Under the pieces are notes generated by a model. That model did not search any database, was not told where the DNA came from, and worked only from the letters and a program-made list of their open reading frames with translations. Shown here in pieces: positions 1-8,119 of a stretch of DNA of 64,000 bases (position 1 is its first letter; each line of letters begins with the position of its first letter). This DNA comes from Gymnodinialimonas phycosphaerae. Its GTDB lineage: Bacteria; Pseudomonadota; Alphaproteobacteria; Rhodobacterales; Rhodobacteraceae. Where the stretch lies: NCBI RefSeq assembly GCF_019195455.1, contig NZ_JAIMBW010000001.1, forward strand, positions 310,001 through 374,000, written 5' to 3'. A program made the position numbers and the translations under genes.

Positions 1-45
1 GAGGAGCGCAGCGAGGAGGGGGGCGAGAGCAAGCGTGCGGCGCAT
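1..45 (-). CDS. Start of an exported protein (partial)
   Basis: Only the first 15 codons are in the window; the gene runs off the left edge. They read MRRTLALAPLLAALL, a short basic start followed by a hydrophobic stretch, the typical beginning of a signal peptide, so the product is probably exported. A GGAAGG ribosome-binding site lies a few bases before the ATG. It is codirectional with the rpsF-rpsR-rplI operon but separated from rplI by a hairpin. Nothing can be said about function. Confidence 0.5.
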   Translation of the reverse strand, partial: MRRTLALAPLLAALL

Positions 46-84
46 GGGAAGACCTTCCAGAAAACTATGGTTTCCATAGAAATA

Positions 85-116
85 GGCCGCCCCCGCAAGG
101 AGACGGCCCATTTTTT
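85..116. terminator. Hairpin between rplI and the next gene, terminator-like
   Basis: GGCCG and CGGCC arms (85-108) enclose a short loop, with G-U pairs extending the stem to about 10 bp. A run of six T follows on the plus strand (111-116); on the minus strand the tail is weaker. It sits just beyond the rplI stop codon and probably ends the ribosomal operon, possibly acting in both directions. Confidence 0.5.
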
Positions 117-141
117 CGTGATCACGTCGCGACAGGTGAAA

Positions 142-762
142 TTATTCCTCGTCAGAGGTCTCTTCCGCCGCCGGTGCGGGTGCTGCGTCGTCGTCTTCAT
201 CCAGACCAGCGGCCCCGATGTCGTCGAACAGTTCAGCGATCTCGAACTCGGCTTGTGCCTCTTCCTCGGCGGCCAGGTCCTGAATGGACTTGCCGGAGGC
301 TTGCAACTCGGCCTCTTCAGGCGAGCGGGCGACGTTCAGCTCGATCTCGACCTCGACTTCGGGGTGCAGTTTCACCAGCACGTTGTGGATGCCCAGATCC
401 TTGATCGGTGCGATCAGGGCGACCTGCTTGCGATCCACGGTGAAGCCTTCGGCCGTTGCCGCTTCGGCCGCGTCGCGGATCGTGACGGAGCCGTAGAGCG
501 AGCCGCTGTCAGAGGCGGAGCGGATGATGACGAACTGCTGGCCTTCCAGCTTTTCGCCCATTGCTTGCGCTTCTTTCTTCGTCTCGAGGTTCGTCGCCTC
601 AAGCTGTGCCTTTTGGTTCTCAAAAGTCTTGAGGTTCACTTCGTTGGCGCGAAGCGCCTTTTTTTGCGGCAGAAGGAAGTTGCGCGCGTAGCCCTCTTTG
701 ACAGAGACCACTTCGCCCATTTGACCCAGCTTCGCCACACGTTCCAGAAGGATAACGTCCAT
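142..762 (-). CDS. rplI: 50S ribosomal protein L9
   Basis: Ribosomal protein L9, which binds 23S rRNA at the base of the L1 stalk. The N-terminal domain is clear: [19 protein letters not shown], then the [13 protein letters not shown] segment. A long connecting helix and the C-terminal rRNA-binding domain follow. At 206 residues it is longer than the usual 150 or so because of an acidic, Ala/Glu-rich C-terminal tail (about residues 155-206), a feature often seen in Rhodobacterales L9. It is last in the rpsF-rpsR-rplI operon, 12 bases after rpsR. Confidence 0.97.
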   Translation of the reverse strand: MDVILLERVAKLGQMGEVVSVKEGYARNFLLPQKKALRANEVNLKTFENQKAQLEATNLETKKEAQAMGEKLEGQQFVIIRSASDSGSLYGSVTIRDAAEAATAEGFTVDRKQVALIAPIKDLGIHNVLVKLHPEVEVEIELNVARSPEEAELQASGKSIQDLAAEEEAQAEFEIAELFDDIGAAGLDEDDDAAPAPAAEETSDEE

Positions 763-774
763 GATGTGCGTTCC

Positions 775-1002
775 TTATTTTACGGCGTAGGGCAGAAGGG
801 CCAGGAAACGCGCGCGCTTGATCGCCTTGGCGAGCGCACGCTGGTTCTTGGCACCAACAGCGGTGATACGGGAGGGGACGATCTTGCCACGCTCGGAGAT
901 GTAGCGTTGCAGAAGACGGGTGTCTTTGTAGTCGATCTTCGGCGCGTTCTCGCCCTCGAACGGGTCGGTCTTGCGGCGGCGGAAGAATGGTTTAGCGGCC
1001 AT
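775..1002 (-). CDS. rpsR: 30S ribosomal protein S18
   Basis: Ribosomal protein S18 (75 residues), partner of S6 on the 30S platform. Recognised from the F-RR-K start, the IDYKD segment followed by [20 protein letters not shown], and the basic [14 protein letters not shown] end. Length is normal. It lies between rpsF and rplI on the minus strand, the standard operon order. Confidence 0.97.
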   Translation of the reverse strand: MAAKPFFRRRKTDPFEGENAPKIDYKDTRLLQRYISERGKIVPSRITAVGAKNQRALAKAIKRARFLALLPYAVK

Positions 1003-1034
1003 GGTTTGGTCCTTTCAAACGGTCAGCGGTCGAA

Positions 1035-1388
1035 TCAACGACGCTCGCGACGGGGTTCACGCTCATCGCGCTTTTGCATCTGGACCGAGGGGCCCTCTTC
1101 GTGGGCGTCGACCTTGATGGTCAGAACGCGCATCACGTCGTCATGCAGGCGCATCAGGCGTTCCATTTCCTGGATCGCGGCGGACGGTGCGTCCGTGCGA
1201 ATGAAGGAATAGTGACCCTTGCGGTTCTTGTTGATCTTGTAAGCCATTGTTTTGACACCCCAATATTCGGTGTCAACAACAGTGCCGCCGTTGTCGGCGA
1301 GGACGGTGCCAAAGTGCTCGTTCAGCGCTTCGGCTTGCGTGTTGGACAGGTCCTGACGCGCAATCATCACGTGCTCGTAGAGAGCCAT
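1035..1388 (-). CDS. rpsF: 30S ribosomal protein S6
   Basis: Ribosomal protein S6 (117 residues). The start MALYEHVMIARQDLS is typical; an in-frame upstream start would add 12 residues with no similarity to S6, so the ATG at 1388 is preferred. Core motifs include DTEYWGVKTMAYKINKNRKGHY, with a basic C-terminal tail. First gene of rpsF-rpsR-rplI, preceded by a structured leader that may carry the S6:S18 autoregulatory site known from other bacteria. Confidence 0.97.
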   Translation of the reverse strand: MALYEHVMIARQDLSNTQAEALNEHFGTVLADNGGTVVDTEYWGVKTMAYKINKNRKGHYSFIRTDAPSAAIQEMERLMRLHDDVMRVLTIKVDAHEEGPSVQMQKRDEREPRRERR

Positions 1389-1735
1389 GGGAACTCCAGT
1401 TCTATCGTTTCGGGCGCATTTCAAAGGCCGGGCATGTGCATCCTTGCTCCCCGGCCACGAGGGATCACGCCAATGGGTAACTTGGCAAGGATGCGCGCTG
1501 TTACGCTTCCGTGCTGCCGTTGTCTACCCTGTGTGCCGCCAAGGTGGGGGCCGATATGCCAAGGCATGAGGGCGGTTCTCGCCCAATGGCCACAGGGATT
1601 TCCGGTTTCTGCCCCATTCTGACCATGTTGCGCAGGCACGACGGCGTCGGAGAGTGCCGTCCTGCGATCAGGAGGGCACCGGCGGGCAGGCCGTTTGGAC
1701 CTGGCAGACCGCAAGGAATCAAGGGCTCAGGGCCC
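1389..1735. other. Intergenic region with rpsF leader
   Basis: 347 bases between the divergent rpsF and the Flp-like gene. Its main visible structure is a perfect 10-bp inverted repeat, GCATCCTTGC (1438-1447) and GCAAGGATGC (1485-1494), which would fold in the rpsF leader about 50 bases before the start codon. Both promoters should lie here, but no convincing -35/-10 pair was found. No additional gene is seen. Confidence 0.5.
1438..1494 (-). promoter_or_regulatory. Structured leader of rpsF
   Basis: A perfect 10-bp stem encloses 37 bases with further short pairings and a CCGG-rich segment. In many bacteria the S6:S18 complex binds a leader structure with a CCG bulge in its own mRNA; this element is in the right place for such a site. 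Assignment is by position and foldability only. Confidence 0.35.
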
Positions 1736-2653
1736 ATGCAGGAACAAGAATGGAGGCCCCCCGTGGCGCACCAACGGTTTTTGACGGATGAACGTGGCGC
1801 CGCGACGATCGACTGGGTCGTCGTGATGGCGGCCTTGGTGGGTATGGGTGTCTTTGTCTCCGAGCAGACGGGCGACGCCTTGACCACCGAATCCAGCACC
1901 ATTCAAGGCGAGTTGCAGGACGGCATGTTCGAAACGGCCTGGGACAGCCAATTGGCCGTTCAACCTGATGAAGAGGCGGGCGATAGCTGCACGGGTGGAT
2001 CGACTTGCGACCCGGGACCGACCCTTTGGACCGGCACGGATACGGGGACTGGCACAGGTACGGGCACTGGAACCGGAACTGGGACGGACCCCGATCCTGA
2101 TCCCGATCCCGATCCATACCCCGACCCGGATCCTGATCCGAACCCCGATCCTGATCCAGATCCGGTCCCCGATCCTGATCCCGACCCAGATCCAGATCCG
2201 ACGCCGGACCCGCCGCAAACCGCGAGTCCGCCTGCGGCAGGTTGCCCGTCGACCAATTATTTCGGCATCCCGATCGTCTCGGACGGCTCGGACCTGACGA
2301 ACAACTCGGATTACCAGGTGCGCTATTCGGGCTACACCAATATCCGGGGCTGCGCCGGCTTGCCGAACCGCTGGGCGCATTTCGATGCGAACCCGACGTT
2401 CACGCTGACGTTGTCTGATATGGAGAGCTACGACTATCTACAGTTCGACGTCGAATCCGCCAATTGTGACACCACGCTTCTCGTGCGTGATGCGGCTGGC
2501 AATTATCATTTCGACGACGATGGCGGAAACCGTTTGCTGTCGCGGCTAAGACTTTATGACACCGACGACCTCAACGGACGTGTGGATGTCTGGCTGGGCG
2601 TTTATTCCGGCGGCACGTGCACTGCCGAGTTGGAGATCCGAACCGGCGGCTGA
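1736..2653 (+). CDS. Flp-pilin-like anchored protein with TG/DP repeats and a C-terminal beta domain
   Basis: 305 residues, not a recognised named gene. Residues about 15-48 (RGAATIDWVVVMAALVGMGV) look like the hydrophobic N-terminus of Flp/TadE-type pilins of roseobacters. Then come an acidic stretch with two cysteines, a Thr-Gly repeat (about 102-115), a long Asp-Pro repeat (about 117-157) and a C-terminal domain of about 130 residues. That domain has three further cysteines and a pattern (CDTTLLVRDAAG, DDDGGN, VDVWLGVYSG) resembling bacterial pre-peptidase C-terminal (PPC) domains. The start at 1736 is chosen because upstream in-frame codons show no protein-like sequence. Probably a surface or secreted protein; function unknown. 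Confidence 0.75.
   Translation: MQEQEWRPPVAHQRFLTDERGAATIDWVVVMAALVGMGVFVSEQTGDALTTESSTIQGELQDGMFETAWDSQLAVQPDEEAGDSCTGGSTCDPGPTLWTGTDTGTGTGTGTGTGTGTDPDPDPDPDPYPDPDPDPNPDPDPDPVPDPDPDPDPDPTPDPPQTASPPAAGCPSTNYFGIPIVSDGSDLTNNSDYQVRYSGYTNIRGCAGLPNRWAHFDANPTFTLTLSDMESYDYLQFDVESANCDTTLLVRDAAGNYHFDDDGGNRLLSRLRLYDTDDLNGRVDVWLGVYSGGTCTAELEIRTGG
2038..2205 (+). repeat. Low-complexity TG and DP codon repeats
   Basis: In-frame repetition inside the Flp-like gene: first ACx-GGx codons giving Thr-Gly, then GAT/GAC-CCx codons giving Asp-Pro, interrupted by occasional Tyr, Asn, Val and Thr. It encodes an extended acidic linker. Such tracts can vary in copy number between strains. Confidence 0.9.
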
Positions 2654-2840
2654 CAGCCAGAGTGCTGGAGTTTTGCAAATCACAGGCGGTGCGCGCAGGC
2701 GTGCCGCCTGTTTCGCGTTTGCCCCCCTTTGCGCGTGCCACATTGCGATGGGCGCGGGCTTGGGGTAGCCCAAGGAGACCATGTTTTGGGCGCGGTGGAC
2801 GCGCGCCCTTCCAGCGATTGATCCAAGGGAGAGCCCCACC

Positions 2841-3794
2841 ATGACCCGAGCCTTCATCTTTCCTGGCCAAGGGGCCCAGACCATCGGCATGGGCCGCGCC
2901 CTGGCGGAGGCGTATCCGGCTGCCCAAGCCGTCTTCGACGAGGTGGACGACGCGCTGGGGGAGGCCTTGTCCACCCTGATCTGGGAGGGAGAGATCGAGG
3001 CCCTGACCCTGACGCGCAACGCGCAGCCCGCGTTGATGGCCACGTCCCTGGCCGCCATGGCGGCCCTGAAGGCGGAGGGGGTCGAAGTCACTGCCGCCTC
3101 CTACGTGGCGGGACACTCGCTGGGCGAATACTCGGCCCTGGCGGCGGCGGGGGCGTTGTCCCTGGCTGATACCGCGCGCCTTTTGCGGTTGCGCGGCGAA
3201 GCGATGCAGGCGGCCGTGCCTGCCGGCGAGGGCGCCATGGCGGCGATCCTCGGGCTAGACTTGGCGACGGTGGAAGAAGTGGCTTCTGAGGCCTCTGCTG
3301 AATTCAAGGGGGGCGAAGTCTGCGAGGCGGCCAACGACAATGACCCGGCCCAGGTGGTGATTTCCGGCGCGAAAGCCGCAGTGGAGCGAGCGTGCGAGAT
3401 CGCCAAGGCGCGCGGTGCCAAGCGGGCGCTGATGCTGCCGGTCTCGGCCCCTTTCCATTGCGCGCTGATGCAGCCTGCCGCCGACGCGATGGCGGAGGCA
3501 TTGTCGCAGGTCGACATGCAAGCGCCGATCGTGCCGCTGGTCGGCAATGTGATCGCAAGCGCCGAATCCTCGGCCATGGTGATCCGCGATAACCTGGTGG
3601 CGCAGGTGACGGGCCGTGTGCGTTGGCGCGAGAGTGTGGCGTGGATGGCGGCGCAGGGGGTGACGGAGGTGTTCGAGATCGGGGCCGGAAAGGCGCTGTC
3701 GGGCATGGTCAAACGCATTGACCGCACGGTGGCGACCCATGCGGTCGGCACGCCAGACGACGTGGCCGCCGCCGTAGCGGCAATCAAGGGATAG
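2841..3794 (+). CDS. fabD: Malonyl CoA-acyl carrier protein transacylase
   Basis: Transfers malonyl from CoA to acyl carrier protein at the start of type II fatty acid synthesis. 317 residues, usual length. Visible motifs: the FPGQGAQ start, the nucleophile elbow GHSLGEYSA (Ser near 92) and the active-site His in APFHCALM. The ATG at 2841 has a GGGAGAG ribosome-binding site and begins exactly at MTRAFIFPGQG; upstream in-frame starts add unrelated residues. Followed 12 bases later by fabG. Confidence 0.97.
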   Translation: MTRAFIFPGQGAQTIGMGRALAEAYPAAQAVFDEVDDALGEALSTLIWEGEIEALTLTRNAQPALMATSLAAMAALKAEGVEVTAASYVAGHSLGEYSALAAAGALSLADTARLLRLRGEAMQAAVPAGEGAMAAILGLDLATVEEVASEASAEFKGGEVCEAANDNDPAQVVISGAKAAVERACEIAKARGAKRALMLPVSAPFHCALMQPAADAMAEALSQVDMQAPIVPLVGNVIASAESSAMVIRDNLVAQVTGRVRWRESVAWMAAQGVTEVFEIGAGKALSGMVKRIDRTVATHAVGTPDDVAAAVAAIKG

Positions 3795-3806
3795 AGGGAG
3801 AGGCAT

Positions 3807-4544
3807 ATGTTTGATCTGACAGGAAAAAATGCGTTGGTGACGGGCGCCTCTGGCGGAATTGGCGCGGCGATTGCGCGCCGGTTGCACGGGGCGGGGGCTG
3901 TTGTCGGCCTATCTGGCACGCGCACCGAGCCGTTGGAGGCCTTGGCCGCCGAATTGGGCGAGCGCGCCCATGTGTTGCCCTGCAACCTGAGCGACGCCGA
4001 AGCAGTGGAAGCCTTGCCCAAGGCCGCGATTGCCGCGATGGGGAGCCTCGATATTCTGGTCAACAACGCGGGCATCACCCGCGACAACCTGTTCATGCGC
4101 ATGTCCGACGACGAATGGGCCAGCGTTTTGGAGGTCAACTTGACCTCGACGATGCGGCTCTGCCGGGGTGCGCTTCGGGGCATGATGAAAGCCCGTTGGG
4201 GGCGGATCATCAACGTCTCTTCGGTCGTGGGGGCCACGGGCAACCCGGGACAGGCAAATTATGCGGCCTCCAAGGCAGGCATGGTGGGGATGTCGAAAAG
4301 CTTGGCCTACGAAGTGGCCAGCCGGGGCATCACGGTGAACTGCATTGCGCCGGGGTTCATCGAAACGGCGATGACCGATAAGCTGACGGACGACCAGAAA
4401 GACAAGATCCTGGTGCAGATCCCGGCAGGGCGCATGGGCTCGGCCGACGAGATCGCGGCCTCGGCCCTGTTCCTTGCCAGCCCCGAGGCGGCCTACCTGA
4501 CGGGCACGACGTTGCATGTGAACGGCGGCATGGCGATGCTATGA
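3807..4544 (+). CDS. fabG: 3-oxoacyl-[acyl-carrier-protein] reductase
   Basis: NADPH-dependent reduction of beta-ketoacyl-ACP. 245 residues, a classical short-chain dehydrogenase. It has the TGASGGIG cofactor loop near the N-terminus, NNAG, the catalytic Ser in NVSSVVG, and YAASKAG with catalytic Tyr and Lys. The C-terminus GTTLHVNGGMAM is typical for FabG. Second gene of the fabD-fabG-acpP-fabF series. Confidence 0.97.
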   Translation: MFDLTGKNALVTGASGGIGAAIARRLHGAGAVVGLSGTRTEPLEALAAELGERAHVLPCNLSDAEAVEALPKAAIAAMGSLDILVNNAGITRDNLFMRMSDDEWASVLEVNLTSTMRLCRGALRGMMKARWGRIINVSSVVGATGNPGQANYAASKAGMVGMSKSLAYEVASRGITVNCIAPGFIETAMTDKLTDDQKDKILVQIPAGRMGSADEIAASALFLASPEAAYLTGTTLHVNGGMAML

Positions 4545-4583
4545 TCGCCGTTGACGCTGCGTCAGAAAGGCGGCGACAGGGCA

Positions 4584-4611
4584 TTGCCATGGCCGCAACA
4601 TATGCTATAGG
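4584..4611 (+). promoter_or_regulatory. Candidate promoter of acpP
   Basis: TTGCCA (4584-4589) and TATAGG (4606-4611) with a 16-base spacer, in the 221-base gap between fabG and acpP. A separate promoter would fit the high expression needed for ACP. Based on match to the sigma-70 pattern only. Confidence 0.4.
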
Positions 4612-4765
4612 CGGCGCAGATTTCACCGGAGGGCTTGTCCCGATGGCAGGCCTATCCCACCTGTAACGGGTGGGGTTAGGCAACTCGAGCGGCCGAAATG
4701 GCACTTATTTAACCGGAAAGGTCCCAGGTCGGGGCTGGCCCTGAAACTACGATAAGGAACCTAGT

Positions 4766-5002
4766 ATGAGCGACATCGCAGACCGCGTGAAAAAGATCGT
4801 TGTTGAGCACCTGAGCGTCGACGAAGAGAAAGTGGTTGAGGGCGCGTCGTTCATCGACGATCTCGGCGCAGACTCGCTGGACACCGTCGAGCTGGTCATG
4901 GCGTTCGAGGAAGAGTTCGGGATCGAGATCCCCGACGACGCCGCCGAGACGATCCAGACTTTCGGCGACGCGACGAAGTTCATCTCTGAGGCGACAGCCT
5001 GA
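4766..5002 (+). CDS. acpP: Acyl carrier protein
   Basis: Small acidic carrier protein (78 residues) that holds growing acyl chains on a phosphopantetheine arm. The attachment Ser is in the conserved [12 protein letters not shown] motif (about residues 34-45). Sequence and length are those of a standard AcpP. Flanked by unusually large gaps for this operon (221 bases before, about 250 after), with a candidate promoter upstream and hairpins downstream, suggesting it is also expressed as a short separate transcript. Confidence 0.98.
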   Translation: MSDIADRVKKIVVEHLSVDEEKVVEGASFIDDLGADSLDTVELVMAFEEEFGIEIPDDAAETIQTFGDATKFISEATA

Positions 5003-5014
5003 TAGGCGGACCTT

Positions 5015-5033
5015 ATCCGCTTGGGCGGATGAT
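5015..5033 (+). terminator. Short hairpin after acpP
   Basis: ATCCGC and GCGGAT arms around a TTGG tetraloop begin about 14 bases after the acpP stop. There is no clear T-run, so it is only a possible terminator or mRNA end protector. Confidence 0.35.
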
Positions 5034-5115
5034 TTAGCGCGGCGTTCGGAGCAATCCGGGCGCCGTTTTCCGTTTGGCCCGAGAGACGTGATGGGGCTTG
5101 GACGGGGGAGACGCT

Positions 5116-5152
5116 GGCTTGCGGTTTTTTGCCCGGCAAAAAAGCGCAAGCC
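5116..5152 (+). repeat. Long perfect-type hairpin between acpP and fabF
   Basis: GGCTTGCG (5116-5123) pairs with CGCAAGCC (5145-5152). After one mismatch, six T pair with six A, then GC with GC around a CCG loop: about 16 paired bases in a 37-base element. The A/T block lies inside the stem. It may act as a terminator or attenuator before fabF. Confidence 0.7.
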
Positions 5153-5255
5153 TCGCCCCTCCCGCCGTCCCGCGGGTGCGAATGGGGCAGGGGATTGCGC
5201 CTAGGGGGGCGTTTCCGGTAATTGATCTGGCAAAGACGATTAAAGGGGTTTGGGC

Positions 5256-6512
5256 ATGCGGCGAGTGGTTGTAACGGGTCTGGGGTTGGTGACACCTCTG
5301 GCATCGGGCGTGGACGAAACGTGGAGCCGTATTCTGGCGGGGCAATCGGGCGCGGGTCCGATCACGCGCTTTGATCCTACGGGCTTTGGCACGACCTACG
5401 CCTGTGAGTTGCCGCGCGGTGACGGCAGCGACGGGACGTTCAACCCCGACGCCTGGATGGAGCCCAAGGAGCAGCGCAAGGTCGACGATTTCATCCTCTA
5501 CGGCATGGCCGCCGCGGTACAGGCCGTGGAAGATGCAGGCTGGACGCCGACCGATAGCGAGAGCCTGGAGCGGACGGGGTGCCTTTTGGGCGCGGGCATC
5601 GGCGGATTATCGTCCATCGCCGATACCTCCATCGTGTTGAACGAGCGTGGCCCCCGGCGGGTGTCGCCATTCTTTGTGCCGGGCGCATTGATCAACCTGA
5701 TCTCGGGGCAGGTCTCGATCCGCTATGGCTTCAAGGGGCCGAACCATTCGGTGGTGACGGCGTGTTCTACCGGGGCACATGCCATTGGCGATGCGGCGCG
5801 GCTGATCGCGTTCGACGACGCTGATGTGATGATCGCGGGCGGAGCGGAAAGCCCGATTTGCGCCATCGGTATTGCCGGGTTCAACGCCTGTAAGGCGCTG
5901 TCGACCAAGCGTGCGGATGAGCCCGAAAAGGCCTCGCGCCCCTGGGATGCGGACAGCGACGGCTTCGTGATGGGCGAGGGCGCCGGTGTGGTGGTGCTGG
6001 AGGAATACGAGCACGCCAAGGCGCGGGGTGCCACGATCTATGCAGAAATCCTGGGCTACGGGTTGAGCGGCGACGCCTATCACATCACCGCCCCGCCGCC
6101 CGACCATGAGGGCGCAGAACGCGCGATGCGCGCGGCGCTGAAGCGGGCTGGACTGCCCCCTTCGGCGGTGGATTACGTCAATGCGCACGGCACGTCGACC
6201 ATGGCCGATACCATCGAATTGGGCGCGGTAGAGCGCCTGATGGGCGATCACGCGAGCAAGTTGCGGATGTCCTCGACCAAATCGATGACCGGGCACCTTC
6301 TGGGGGCAGCGGGCGCGATCGAGGCGATTTTCAGCATTCTTGCAATCCGCGATAACGTGGCGCCGCCGACGATCAACCTAGACACACCTGCGGCGGAGAC
6401 GGCGATCAACCTGTGCGCCAACGCCAAGCAGGAAGGCGAGATCAACGTCGTGCAATCGAACTCGTTCGGGTTCGGCGGGACAAACGCCTGCCTGATCATG
6501 GGCCGGGTGTAG
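5256..6512 (+). CDS. fabF: 3-oxoacyl-[acyl-carrier-protein] synthase II
   Basis: Condenses malonyl-ACP with acyl-ACP in chain elongation. 418 residues with the full Cys-His-His triad: Cys in VTACSTGAHAIG, His in NAHGTSTMADT, His in KSMTGHLLGAAGA. An alternative TTG start lies two codons upstream (5250), but the ATG at 5256 has an AAAGGGG ribosome-binding site at good distance and gives the usual MRRVVVTGLG start. Followed closely by mltG. Confidence 0.96.
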   Translation: MRRVVVTGLGLVTPLASGVDETWSRILAGQSGAGPITRFDPTGFGTTYACELPRGDGSDGTFNPDAWMEPKEQRKVDDFILYGMAAAVQAVEDAGWTPTDSESLERTGCLLGAGIGGLSSIADTSIVLNERGPRRVSPFFVPGALINLISGQVSIRYGFKGPNHSVVTACSTGAHAIGDAARLIAFDDADVMIAGGAESPICAIGIAGFNACKALSTKRADEPEKASRPWDADSDGFVMGEGAGVVVLEEYEHAKARGATIYAEILGYGLSGDAYHITAPPPDHEGAERAMRAALKRAGLPPSAVDYVNAHGTSTMADTIELGAVERLMGDHASKLRMSSTKSMTGHLLGAAGAIEAIFSILAIRDNVAPPTINLDTPAAETAINLCANAKQEGEINVVQSNSFGFGGTNACLIMGRV

Positions 6513-6518
6513 ACGCGC

Positions 6519-7676
6519 ATGTGGAAACATATCGCCGCCAACGGCATCTCGTTCCTGATCGTTGTCCTGATCGCTGCGGCGGCTGCCTTGGGCTGGGGAC
6601 AGCGGCAATGGCAGGGCGAAGGCCCGCTGGCGCAGGCCACGTTCTTTGAAGTGGAGCAAGGGGACACCCTGAGCCGCGTCTCGGAACGGCTGGAGGCGGC
6701 GGGCGCCATCCGCTCGGCCACCGTGTTTCGGGTGGGTGTGCGCGCGGCGGATCGTGCGGGCGACTTGCGCTTCGGCAACTACGAGATCCCGGCAGGCGCC
6801 AATATGGCGCAGGTGCTGGAGATCGTCACGGCGGGCGGCCCGTCTTCTTTCCGCTACCGTGCGACTTACGTTTTGCGGAACTCGGGCACCGGGCAATTGC
6901 GTCTGAGCGAGCGCAACCCCACCACGGGGGAGGTCGAAGAGATCGTTCGCTTCGCCTATGAAGAGGGCGTTCCGGTCGAATATGCGACCCTCGTCGATGA
7001 GGGCACGCCGATGCTGTACCGCTTGGTGATCCCCGAAGGGTTGACCTCGTGGCAGGTGGTGCAGGGGCTGATGGCGGCGGATTTCCTTGACGGAGAAATC
7101 GTGGACATCCCTCCCGAGGGGATGCTGGCGCCGACCACTATCGAAGTGAACCGGGCCGATAGCCGTCTGGATCTGTTGGCAGAGATGCAAACCGCGCAGG
7201 AGCGGATCCTGGCGGAGGCTTGGGCGAACCGGGCAGAGGGCATTCCGATCTCGACCCCGGAAGAGGCGCTGATCTTGGCCTCGATCATCGAGAAAGAGAC
7301 AAGCGTGCCGGAAGAACGGGGCCGGGTTGCGAGCGTGTTCACCAACCGCTTGAACCAGGGCATGCGCCTGCAAACGGACCCGACGGTCATTTATGGCGTC
7401 ACCAACGGGCGCGGCATTCTGGGCCGTGGCTTGCGGCAATCAGAACTGCGGGCCGAGACGCCTTGGAACACCTACGTCATTAACGGCTTGCCCCCGACGC
7501 CGATTGCCAACCCGGGACAGGCTGCGATCGAGGCGGCGGTGAACCCCGACAGCACGGACTTCATCTTCTTCGTGGCCGATGGCACCGGGGGCCACGCATT
7601 TGCGGTGACGCTTGACGAGCATAACCGCAATGTGGCGCGGTGGCGTGAAATCGAGGCAGAGCGCAACGGGAATTGA
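6519..7676 (+). CDS. mltG: Endolytic transglycosylase MltG
   Basis: Inner-membrane lytic transglycosylase that cuts nascent peptidoglycan and limits strand length. 385 residues: short cytoplasmic start, one membrane segment (about 7-25), a LysM-like part (about 45-100), then the YceG catalytic domain. The catalytic Glu is in ASIIEKETSVPEERG, followed by the family signature FTNRLNQGMRLQTDPTVIYG. It lies 6 bases after fabF, as is common in alphaproteobacteria. Confidence 0.95.
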   Translation: MWKHIAANGISFLIVVLIAAAAALGWGQRQWQGEGPLAQATFFEVEQGDTLSRVSERLEAAGAIRSATVFRVGVRAADRAGDLRFGNYEIPAGANMAQVLEIVTAGGPSSFRYRATYVLRNSGTGQLRLSERNPTTGEVEEIVRFAYEEGVPVEYATLVDEGTPMLYRLVIPEGLTSWQVVQGLMAADFLDGEIVDIPPEGMLAPTTIEVNRADSRLDLLAEMQTAQERILAEAWANRAEGIPISTPEEALILASIIEKETSVPEERGRVASVFTNRLNQGMRLQTDPTVIYGVTNGRGILGRGLRQSELRAETPWNTYVINGLPPTPIANPGQAAIEAAVNPDSTDFIFFVADGTGGHAFAVTLDEHNRNVARWREIEAERNGN

Positions 7677-7849
7677 GGCGCGCCTCACTTCCTTTCGGGC
7701 GGTAATCACGGCGATTTCGTGAGCCTTGTGCGGGTGGCACGTCGAAATGCGATGTCGTTCGCGCAAAAACTTTGCGCGGAGCGTTCGGTGGGGGCGGCAG
7801 CTTTGGTGCATCCGACACCCTTGATTTTCAAGGCGCATCTGGCAGCGGG

Positions 7850-7864
7850 TTAATCAAGTGTTAC
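7850..7864 (+). promoter_or_regulatory. CtrA-like site upstream of the GTA cluster
   Basis: TTAA, seven bases, TTAC: one mismatch from the CtrA consensus TTAA-N7-TTAA. CtrA is needed for GTA production in R. capsulatus, although there control of the GTA promoter passes through the activator GafA. A single degenerate site is weak evidence. Confidence 0.3.
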
Positions 7865-7961
7865 CGCGCGGTGCGCCCGTTAACCCTTTGAAAATACAAT
7901 ACTTGTTGACCCACCGAACGGCCCATGGCACCTCTTTAGGCACGCTGGAAGATGTGGGTTC

Positions 7962-8002
7962 AACGGCCAATCAGGGTAACGCCCTGGGGGCCGTTTCTTT
8001 TT
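7962..8002 (+). terminator. Rho-independent terminator-like hairpin before the GTA cluster
   Basis: Outer stem AACGGCC (7962-7968) with GGCCGTT (7989-7995) and inner stem CAGGG (7972-7976) with CCCTG (7982-7986), followed by TTTCTTTTTG. This is a strong intrinsic terminator pattern on the plus strand, between mltG and the first GTA gene. Confidence 0.75.
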
Positions 8003-8119
8003 GTCCGGGTGAGACGGGGTCCTTCCTTTGCAGGGGGCCGCGGCGGACGGAATGGTTTCAAGACGACACCTGCATTCTGCTCGTGACCGAGAGCCATCAC
8101 GGACACGGGAATTACGAAC

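Larger units (their letters stand above)
7677..8119. other. Leader region upstream of the GTA cluster
   Basis: 443 bases without a convincing protein gene. It contains a small palindrome CCTTGA-TTT-TCAAGG (about 7809-7825), a CtrA-like half-match TTAA-N7-TTAC (7850-7864) and a strong terminator-like hairpin with T-run (7962-8002). About 115 bases then remain before the first GTA gene. The arrangement allows either a terminator for the fab-mltG transcript, a small RNA ending at the hairpin, or a leader attenuator for the GTA operon. Confidence 0.6.

Noticed and set aside
67..1212. Long plus-strand open frame opposite rpsF-rpsR-rplI
   Set aside because: It is antisense to three certain ribosomal protein genes, has low-complexity, Arg/Leu/Phe-rich content and no known motif.
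2038..2205. CRISPR-like repeats
   Set aside because: Period is 6 bases without spacers, in frame in a protein gene; it encodes Thr-Gly and Asp-Pro repeats. No CRISPR array or cas gene was found.
3101..4243. 380-residue minus-strand open frame opposite fabD and fabG
   Set aside because: Ser/Ala-rich shadow frame caused by high GC; the plus-strand genes are unmistakable.
7850..7864. The GTTAAC motif family taken as CtrA sites
   Set aside because: The recurrent motif has five bases between TTAA cores, not seven, and occurs mostly inside genes; only this site has the CtrA spacing, with one mismatch.
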